Assembly: GCA_028285285.1 (NCBI GenBank)
Contig: JANQPW010000473.1
Span: forward strand, 1-5,268
Length of the DNA: 5,268 nt
Reading direction: 5' to 3'
DNA from: Silvanigrellales bacterium
Lineage (GTDB): Bacteria; Bdellovibrionota_B; Oligoflexia; Silvanigrellales; Silvanigrellaceae
The notes beneath the pieces are model-generated. The model searched no databases. It saw only the letters and a program-made list of their open reading frames with translations, and was not told the origin of the DNA. The number at the start of each line of letters is the position of its first letter. Positions within the stretch are counted from its first letter, which is position 1. This document shows, one piece after another, positions 1-4,799 of this stretch. Position numbers and translations under genes: made by a program.

Positions 1-68
1 CGGAGCAGTTCAACTTTTAGCGTTCATGCGCTACAACCGCTTCACCGTCATCTTGAGAGGTCAAAATC
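1..68 (+). other. Left-edge stretch, possibly the 3' tail of an upstream gene
   Basis: This short stretch precedes the methyltransferase, and its reading frame cannot be settled. The frame starting at base 3 reads EQFNF and stops at TAG 18-20, a terminal Phe that would suit an outer-membrane protein. The frame starting at base 1 stays open and stops at TGA 70-72, giving a four-base ATGA overlap with the methyltransferase start. The frame starting at base 2 runs on to about base 198, which would be an implausibly long overlap. Any of the first two could be the end of an upstream gene in the same operon. I see no promoter or terminator here. Confidence 0.25.
55..60 (+). promoter_or_regulatory. 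Ribosome binding site of the Dam-type methyltransferase
   Basis: GAGAGG lies 8 bases upstream of ATG 69 and supports that codon as the start. Confidence 0.6.
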
Positions 69-977
69 ATGACTCAAAAACTCCGCCTTCGGCTTGGCCC
101 AGATCGGTGCCGACCGCTTCTCAAATGGGCGGGTGGAAAGTCGGGCTTGCTTTCGCAAATCTCCGATCACCTCCCCCAAAGCTGCAGCACCTACTTTGAG
201 CCCTTTCTGGGAGGAGGTGCTGTCTACTTTGCCTTAGAAAATCCTGAAAAGGCGGTGATCAATGATGCCAATGCCGAGCTCTTTGTGTTCTACGAAGTTG
301 TGCGAGACCATCCTCGGGAGCTGATGGATGCTCTTGATGCGCTGGCAAAGGAGTATTCAGAGGAGTTTTACTACGAGCTGCGGTCGTCTGAGCCAAGAGA
401 CCCTGTGGCAAAGGCCGCACGCACAGTTTTTCTCAACAAAACTGGATTCAACGGCCTCTACCGTCAGAACTCAACCGGTGCATTCAATGTTCCCTTTGGC
501 AAGAGAGTCAAATGCCCATCGCTCTACGACCGTGAAAACACTTTGCTCGCCGCAAGCAAACTTGCTCACGCCAAAATCTGTAACCTTGATTTTGCTGACA
601 TCATTTCACAGGCAGGTCCGGGTGACCTCGTTTACTGCGACCCTCCCTACGAGCCGCTTTCCACCACATCGTCTTTTAATGCCTATCGGGGTGGAGGCTT
701 TTCACAGTCTGAACAGCTCCGTTTGCTGAAGTCATGCCTCGAGGCTCAAGCAAGGGGTGCATGGGTGCTCGTCTCGAACTCATCCGCGCCATTCATTCTG
801 AACCTCTACAAGGATTTCGAACTGGCAAAGGTGACCGCAAACAGGGCCGTGAACTCAAAAGGATCACGGCGCGGTGCTGTTGACGAGGTCGTTCTCGTTC
901 TCCGCTCTCCCAAGGCCCCCAGGTGTGAAACATTCGCAGAAACACCGCCGCATCAGGAGTTTGAATATGAGCTGTAA
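69..977 (+). CDS. dam: Dam-type DNA adenine-N6 methyltransferase (D12 class)
   Basis: Transfers a methyl group from S-adenosylmethionine to the N6 of adenine in DNA. Family resemblance to EcoDam suggests GATC as the target. The motifs of the family occur in order: LLKWAGGK (residues 17-24) and EPFLGGGAVYF (44-54), which form the AdoMet pocket; the NDAN acidic motif (65-68); the Dam-typical FLNKTGFNGLYR and FNVPFGK segments in the middle; the catalytic DPPY (191-194) followed by PLSTTSSF; and VSNSS near residue 240. At 302 residues it is slightly longer than EcoDam (278). The extra part is mostly a non-conserved tail of about 22 residues after the last beta-strand (VVLVLR). That tail also carries the ribosome binding site and start codon of the next gene. 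No cognate endonuclease is visible, so it is probably a solitary methylase. Function is secure at family level; the GATC specificity is inferred. Confidence 0.93.
   Translation: MTQKLRLRLGPDRCRPLLKWAGGKSGLLSQISDHLPQSCSTYFEPFLGGGAVYFALENPEKAVINDANAELFVFYEVVRDHPRELMDALDALAKEYSEEFYYELRSSEPRDPVAKAARTVFLNKTGFNGLYRQNSTGAFNVPFGKRVKCPSLYDRENTLLAASKLAHAKICNLDFADIISQAGPGDLVYCDPPYEPLSTTSSFNAYRGGGFSQSEQLRLLKSCLEAQARGAWVLVSNSSAPFILNLYKDFELAKVTANRAVNSKGSRRGAVDEVVLVLRSPKAPRCETFAETPPHQEFEYEL
955..959 (+). promoter_or_regulatory. Ribosome binding site deciding the start at 967
   Basis: AGGAG sits 7 bases before ATG 967, inside the last codons of the methyltransferase. It marks 967, rather than the in-frame ATG at 874, as the start of the secreted protein. 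The arrangement implies co-transcription and probably translational coupling with the methylase. Confidence 0.75.
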
Positions 978-1476
978 ATCGGTTTTCTTCACGATGGCCC
1001 TAGTGGGGCCAATGAGTGCTTTTGGCAACCCGTTTCTTGGGCAATGGAAAGGGCAGGGCACTGCGGCCTTCGTTTCGGCCTCCAGCAAGAAAGCGGCAAA
1101 CGCCAACTACCCCGTGGAAGTTCAGGCCACAAGCGGCCAAAAGCAGTTCAAAGTCAAAACCGTTTTGACATTTCCAGGCCGAGTTGAAACTCTGACCTGG
1201 TTTGGCGCGCTCAAAGAAAACAAGCTCGAGTTTTCCATTCAGGTCTATTTTGACGAAAAAGCAGCGAAGAAAAAGATCGATGCCGGCTACGGTTACTGCA
1301 TTGATGCCGACAAACGCTACTGCCACATTGTGGTGGATGCAAAAGCGGCGAAGAGCCCATACAAATATCACGAAACCATTGTCATCAACGAAAACCTGAT
1401 GACCCGATCGGGAACCCGAGAGAAAGATGAGGTGAGGACCTCTTTTTGGAAAGAGCGGTTTGTGAAATTAAAATAG
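967..1476 (+). CDS. Small secreted protein of unknown function
   Basis: This is a 169-residue protein I cannot assign to a family. It opens with a signal peptide (hydrophobic core VFFTMALVGPM, likely signal peptidase I cleavage after SAFG at residue 20), so it is probably periplasmic or secreted. The mature part starts NPFLGQWKGQG, a G-x-W-x-G opening like those of lipocalin-like or similar small beta-barrels, followed by alternating polar/hydrophobic stretches that look like beta-strands (FKVKTVLTF, LEFSIQVYF, CHIVVDA, HETIVI). Two cysteines (C111, C119) in CIDADKRYC could form a short disulfide loop once exported. It is lysine-rich and ends FVKLK. Its ATG overlaps the methyltransferase stop by 11 bases and has a good ribosome binding site. 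Nothing in the sequence links its role to DNA methylation. A lipocalin-like fold is a guess from strand pattern only. Confidence 0.85.
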   Translation: MSCKSVFFTMALVGPMSAFGNPFLGQWKGQGTAAFVSASSKKAANANYPVEVQATSGQKQFKVKTVLTFPGRVETLTWFGALKENKLEFSIQVYFDEKAAKKKIDAGYGYCIDADKRYCHIVVDAKAAKSPYKYHETIVINENLMTRSGTREKDEVRTSFWKERFVKLK

Positions 1477-1487
1477 ACTGTTTGCCT
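1477..1487. other. Convergent 11-base gap without visible terminator
   Basis: The stop codons of the secreted-protein gene (+) and the caspase gene (-) are separated by only 11 bases. I see no stem-loop followed by a T-run on either strand in or around the gap. Transcripts from the two sides may therefore overlap at their 3' ends or end by another mechanism. Confidence 0.6.
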
Positions 1488-3227
1488 CTAGAACGAGTAG
1501 CCGAGGTGCAGGGCAGCCAAGGCCCTTGGCGAGAACACTTGGGCTCCTTGATAAAGACTTCCCGAATGAAGCGCTCCTGCAGAAAACCCAACGGCGGAAA
1601 AAAGACCTTTCAAAGCGTAGTCGGTGTGGAGACGGGCCTCTCCAAAGATCTCGGGCGCCGATGTGACGGCCGTTGAACCGCCTTCAGACTGACTTGTGGA
1701 AAAGCGATCTTGTCCATTTGAAAGATCGCGAATTTGAAAGAGGGTGAGGCCCAAGCCACCTCCCGCAAAGATCCGGGTCTCTGTGCCCAAGGCGCGTGAA
1801 CTCATGAAAGGCACCAGTGCGGACCTCAGCATGGAAACCCCTAAATGAAAAGTGGTCCGTGACTGCGCAAGTTCAACTCTTTGACCCGTTTCTCTCAACT
1901 TCCCTTCAACGACCTCTTCAACTGCTGGAAAGTACGAAACGCTGCCATCAAGCGACCAACCGGGGAGAATCTGCTCTCGCGTGAACCCCAGTTGCATCCC
2001 AAAGTTTTGACGCGGTGCCAAACTTGTCCGCAGCGAATCCTGCAAAAACCCAGAGACCGCGACTCCTGCGCGCCACTTGTTTGGCCTTGGAGCTTTTAAG
2101 ATTTCCGAAGCGGAATACACCTCACCTGACTCAAAGACCCTGTCAACAGAAGCAAGAAGTCTGTCATTTTTTGAGCTTCTCAGCTCAACGCGATTCGCCC
2201 CAGGAGGAACAGCAATTCCTTTGCTCAGGGTTCCGAAGTTCTCTCCATTTACAAACACGCTGATGTCTCGAAAAAAGCCCTCGAGTGCGTAAAGAATCGG
2301 CTGGCCGCGGCGCGTCTTTTGGCCTCTGATCACAAACGGATCTTCCCCCACGACCTTCATTTCTATGTTGGGTCTTTGTCGGCCACGTGTGTGAGCAATG
2401 GTCTTTTCAGTGGCGAAGTCATGAGCCTCAAGCAGCGTGATGGCTCCATCTTTGTTGCGGTCGTAGCCAAGCCCTTTCAGCAAAAAATGAGTGTAGATAT
2501 CGTTCTGCAGTGCGACATCTTCCGACGCTGGCTCCTTCCAACCACTTGCCGACAATATCAACTCCCCTTCCGCCAACAGATCTTCTGGTTCTGTGAAAAA
2601 CTCTCCGCTCTTGAGAAGACTCGCCTGGCGTTCCATTTCAGGGGTAAGGAAACCCTTTCCGTTGTTTGTTCCGGAATAACAAAAAGCAAGAATCAGCGCT
2701 TTCTTACGGGCCTTGAGATCCCGAAAAGCGGCCAAAAGGTCTTGGTAGTCCAGCGCTGTCTCTCCCACGCGCTTGGGATCGGTATCACTCATAATGATAA
2801 AGCGACCCACCGAGCCATCTTCCCGGTACTTCACCGTTCCATGAGTTGAGATATACACAATGACCGTGTCTTCTTCCTTGAGACCACTCTTGCCCAACGA
2901 AGCGAGAGATTGAAGCACTGAACCTTTCGTGACTTCCGAAGAGTCGTCACCAATGAGAAGTGATCCGCTGTCGAAGGGGTGTGAGCCGTTCAGCCGAAGG
3001 GCGGAATAAAGGTCTTTTGCATCTTTTCCAGAATATCTGAGATTGGGCCAGAGATCATTGCTTCGAAAGTGGCTCACACCAATAGCCACAACATGTTTCT
3101 TTGGCCGAATGAGCTCTTCAAGCTCTCGCATCTCGCTTTCTGTCAACACTGTTCGCGAAGAATCTGTGGCCACAGCAAGCTCAATGGTCAACAGCGCGAT
3201 CAGCACAATGCGCAGGTACACGAACAT
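1488..3227 (-). CDS. Exported caspase-like peptidase with EF-hand, PEGA-like domain and outer-membrane barrel
   Basis: A 579-residue protein of the caspase/metacaspase (peptidase C14-like) superfamily. Residues 1-20 form a signal peptide (core IVLIALLTI, cleavage near AVA|T). The peptidase domain spans about 43-300, opening with KHVVAIGVSHF and showing the catalytic pair H129 (YISTHG) and C183 (AFCYSG). The acidic residue usually two before the Cys is Ala here. Residues 256-267 match a complete EF-hand loop (D256, N258, D260, G261, I263, T264, E267), suggesting Ca2+ binding. Residues about 310-375 resemble a PEGA-type beta domain (ISVFVNG, PPGANRVEL). From about W385 to the end there are roughly eight amphipathic strands and a terminal LGYSF, as in outer-membrane barrels recognised by the BAM machinery. 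The protease should thus sit in the periplasm or on the cell surface, anchored in the outer membrane. The start has GGAG 9 bases upstream. It diverges from an anti-sigma/sigma operon. Substrate unknown. Confidence 0.88.
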   Translation of the reverse strand: MFVYLRIVLIALLTIELAVATDSSRTVLTESEMRELEELIRPKKHVVAIGVSHFRSNDLWPNLRYSGKDAKDLYSALRLNGSHPFDSGSLLIGDDSSEVTKGSVLQSLASLGKSGLKEEDTVIVYISTHGTVKYREDGSVGRFIIMSDTDPKRVGETALDYQDLLAAFRDLKARKKALILAFCYSGTNNGKGFLTPEMERQASLLKSGEFFTEPEDLLAEGELILSASGWKEPASEDVALQNDIYTHFLLKGLGYDRNKDGAITLLEAHDFATEKTIAHTRGRQRPNIEMKVVGEDPFVIRGQKTRRGQPILYALEGFFRDISVFVNGENFGTLSKGIAVPPGANRVELRSSKNDRLLASVDRVFESGEVYSASEILKAPRPNKWRAGVAVSGFLQDSLRTSLAPRQNFGMQLGFTREQILPGWSLDGSVSYFPAVEEVVEGKLRETGQRVELAQSRTTFHLGVSMLRSALVPFMSSRALGTETRIFAGGGLGLTLFQIRDLSNGQDRFSTSQSEGGSTAVTSAPEIFGEARLHTDYALKGLFSAVGFSAGALHSGSLYQGAQVFSPRALAALHLGYSF

Positions 3228-3405
3228 GACTTAAAACTCCATCCTGGAAAGAAAGCCGCAGCGCCTCTCAAAGACTGCCTTCTCTGAGCAAAAAAAGCGA
3301 ATTCAACGAACCTCTGCAAGACTTTTCTTCTTCCCTCCGTCTTTGAGTGAGAGCACTTGAACAGCAATGACAGATGTGTTTGGTTCTGAACACAGGGAGC
3401 CTTTC
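3228..3405. promoter_or_regulatory. Divergent intergenic region between caspase and anti-sigma genes
   Basis: These 178 bases must hold the start signals of two diverging transcripts. On the minus strand, AGGATGGAG (3237-3245) supplies the caspase ribosome binding site. Other visible items are an A7 run (3290-3296), a GAATTC palindrome (3299-3304) within TTGAATTC on the minus strand, and an imperfect inverted repeat at 3343-3360 (TTGAGTG, loop AGAG, CACTTGA; seven pairs including two G-T pairs). The inverted repeat might be an operator or a leader hairpin. I found no convincing -35/-10 pair for a housekeeping or ECF sigma factor on either strand. The promoter role is inferred from gene layout alone. 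Confidence 0.5.
3395..3399 (+). promoter_or_regulatory. Ribosome binding site deciding the anti-sigma start
   Basis: GGGAG lies 6 bases before ATG 3406. The in-frame ATG at 3367 has no comparably placed purine-rich site, so 3406 is preferred. Confidence 0.65.
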
Positions 3406-4128
3406 ATGAAAGAAATCAAACTGAACAAACAAAAAGAGTCGGAATTGCTGGATAAAATGTCCGCGCTCTTGAACGAAGAAGATGAGCATAACTCATTAGA
3501 ATCAGAGAAAGAGTCTGAAATTGATAGCGCCTTTTTAAAGAAACTTCATGGAGAAGGAAGTGCTCAAAAGCTCCAAGCGCCACCCCCGGCACTCCCTAAC
3601 AAAAAGATGAATGTGCGGATTTTTCAGATCGTGGCTTCCCTTGCCGCTGTTGTCGTGGCCGGGCTTTTTGCATCTCCCTTGTTCATGAAAAACGACTCGC
3701 CAATGGGACAAGAGTCTGGATTCCAAACAAAGAGCACAACACATGGGGAAAACTCAGAGTTTTGTGAATTTTCTTTAAAAACCAAGCAGCTACAGGAAAC
3801 TCAGGTGGGTTTGGTTTTCGGAAAATGTGGTTCACCTGGCTATGTGCACCTCAAAATAATCAGCCCTGGCGAAAAGACCGCCCATCAGCATCGAAACGTC
3901 GCCATACAGGCCGCCAGCGAAGTTCTTTTGCTGAGAGGGGAAGGGGGTGAACCCCTTGTGGTGCGACTCCCAGAAACAAAGGGACCATTTGAAATATCTT
4001 GGCTTTTTTCAGGCAACCGGCTTGCACCCACAGGTGTTGGCCACAGCGATCTTGCCTCTGACCCCGCTTTTGAAGGCTCTGACATTCACAAAGGCACGGT
4101 CACCCTCACACCGGAGGCCAACAGGTGA
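3406..4128 (+). CDS. Single-pass membrane protein, probable anti-sigma factor
   Basis: A 240-residue protein without a family I recognise. Its role as anti-sigma factor is inferred from topology and from its overlap with an ECF sigma gene. Residues 1-67 form a charged cytoplasmic part with an amphipathic start (KESELLDKMSALL), a very acidic stretch (about 23-40) and a proline-rich linker (APPPALP, 58-64). A membrane helix follows at about 72-93 (core IVASLAAVVVAGLFA) with basic residues on its N-terminal side, which places the last 145 residues in the periplasm. That part has two cysteines (C120, C141) that could pair, and beta-like segments (QVGLVFGK, YVHLKII, EVLLLRG). The H-x3-C-x2-C zinc motif of common anti-sigma domains is absent. 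A start at 3367 would add 13 residues but lacks a good ribosome binding site. Its stop overlaps the sigma start by four bases. Alternatives include a FecR-like sensor or an unrelated membrane protein. Confidence 0.82.
   Translation: MKEIKLNKQKESELLDKMSALLNEEDEHNSLESEKESEIDSAFLKKLHGEGSAQKLQAPPPALPNKKMNVRIFQIVASLAAVVVAGLFASPLFMKNDSPMGQESGFQTKSTTHGENSEFCEFSLKTKQLQETQVGLVFGKCGSPGYVHLKIISPGEKTAHQHRNVAIQAASEVLLLRGEGGEPLVVRLPETKGPFEISWLFSGNRLAPTGVGHSDLASDPAFEGSDIHKGTVTLTPEANR
4113..4117 (+). promoter_or_regulatory. Ribosome binding site deciding the GTG start of the sigma factor
   Basis: GGAGG lies 7 bases before GTG 4125. It is the strongest ribosome binding site in the window and supports a GTG start that overlaps the preceding stop codon as GTGA. 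Confidence 0.8.
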
Positions 4129-4649
4129 TTGGCAAAGCCAACTTCGATGAGTTCTACTCAAAGAACCTCAGATTTCTCACCGACCACCTGCGCTACAACT
4201 CAGGCTTGCGAGAGGAAGATGCTGAAGAGGTGGCCCAATCGACTTTCCTAGAGGTCTGGCAACGAATCGAGAAGGGAGAGGAGGTCGAACACCAGCGCGC
4301 CCTTTTGAAAAAAGTGGGAACCTGGCGCGCTGTTGACCACATGCGAAAAAAGCACGGTTCCGACTTCGAACGAAATTTTGTCTCCATCGACGAAACACTT
4401 GTGTACTCTAACCCCGACGCCGATCGTGTGGAGATCATCTTTGAGATGGAATTTTTGAAGAAGCTGATTGGCAAGCTCACCAATGAGAATCACAAAAGAG
4501 TGATTGAGCTGCATTACTTTGAGCACAAGTCTTTTCGAGAAATAGCCAATGAGTTGAAGGTCTCAGAAAACACTATCCACGGACACCACCACCAACTCAA
4601 AAGAAACTTCAAGCGCGCTTTTTTGGCGGCGGAGTCAGCCCAGAGTTAA
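4125..4649 (+). CDS. ECF-type RNA polymerase sigma factor
   Basis: A 174-residue sigma-70 family protein with only regions 2 and 4, as in the ECF group; it directs RNA polymerase to a dedicated set of promoters. Region 2 spans about 6-77, with the core-binding helix EEDAEEVAQSTFLEVW (30-45) and the -10-recognition part RALLKKVGTWRAVDHMRKK (58-76). Region 4 spans about 110-167, with the helix-turn-helix FREIANELKVSENTI (137-151) for -35 contact. The recognition helix is unusual in carrying a His cluster (H152, H154-H156) ahead of QLKRNFKRAF. There is no C-terminal extension. Translation starts at GTG inside the stop of the upstream membrane protein, so the two are translationally coupled, which favours a sigma/anti-sigma pair made in fixed ratio. 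The order, with the regulator first and sigma second, is the reverse of the common one. The regulon is unknown; the divergent caspase gene and the downstream exported protein are obvious candidates. Confidence 0.93.
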   Translation: MIGKANFDEFYSKNLRFLTDHLRYNSGLREEDAEEVAQSTFLEVWQRIEKGEEVEHQRALLKKVGTWRAVDHMRKKHGSDFERNFVSIDETLVYSNPDADRVEIIFEMEFLKKLIGKLTNENHKRVIELHYFEHKSFREIANELKVSENTIHGHHHQLKRNFKRAFLAAESAQS

Positions 4650-4799
4650 CGTCGCAGTCAGATAAACTCAGTGAATGCGTGTTTCCTAGGCAAAATTACA
4701 GACGCCCAGCACCAGTCGCAAATCCATCGTACAATTTTCCTGATCTTGAATTCATCGGGTTTACCAGAACCCAACAAAAAATTGAAGAAAGGAAATGCC
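4650..4799 (+). other. Intergenic region before the exported-protein gene
   Basis: These 150 bases show no gene. A lone TACAAT (4730-4735) resembles a -10 box but has no -35 element at the right distance. TTGAATTC (4746-4753) matches an octamer upstream of the caspase gene. A small stem (GGGTT 4757-4761 with AACCC 4768-4772, six-base loop) is followed by A-rich rather than T-rich sequence, so it does not look like a terminator for the sigma operon. Whether the next gene has its own promoter cannot be decided. Confidence 0.4.
4788..4793 (+). promoter_or_regulatory. Ribosome binding site deciding the GTG start at 4800
   Basis: AAAGGA lies 6 bases before GTG 4800. The ATG at 4795 only opens a two-codon frame (ATG CCG TGA) overlapping the start, so GTG 4800 is the likely initiation codon. 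Confidence 0.65.

Noticed and set aside
874..966. Upstream in-frame ATG for the small secreted protein
   Set aside because: Starting at 874 would overlap the methylase by about 100 bases and hide the signal peptide behind 31 residues. ATG 967 has AGGAG at the right distance and begins directly with a signal peptide.
2319..2849. A 176-codon open frame on the + strand inside the caspase gene
   Set aside because: It lies opposite the catalytic part of the caspase-like gene, has no recognisable domain and no good ribosome binding site. The minus-strand protein shows coherent motifs over the whole stretch.
3357..3385. TTGAAC at 3357 as a -35 box for the anti-sigma/sigma operon
   Set aside because: The sequence 17 bases downstream is TTGGTT, a poor -10 box, and no ECF-type -10 element is clear either.
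3367..3405. Earlier in-frame ATG for the anti-sigma candidate
   Set aside because: There is no well-placed ribosome binding site before 3367, while GGGAG precedes ATG 3406 by 6 bases. It remains possible, adding 13 residues.
4177..4526. Several minus-strand open frames within the sigma gene
   Set aside because: They lie opposite well-conserved sigma regions 2 and 4 and have no protein-like motifs.
4730..4735. TACAAT as a -10 promoter box for the exported-protein gene
   Set aside because: No -35-like hexamer lies 16-18 bases upstream; the nearest TTACAG is about 28 bases away. A single hexamer is not enough.
4757..4772. Stem-loop after the sigma gene as a terminator
   Set aside because: The stem is only five pairs and is followed by A-rich sequence on the + strand, and it lies close to the next gene's ribosome binding site. 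It does not fit an intrinsic terminator.
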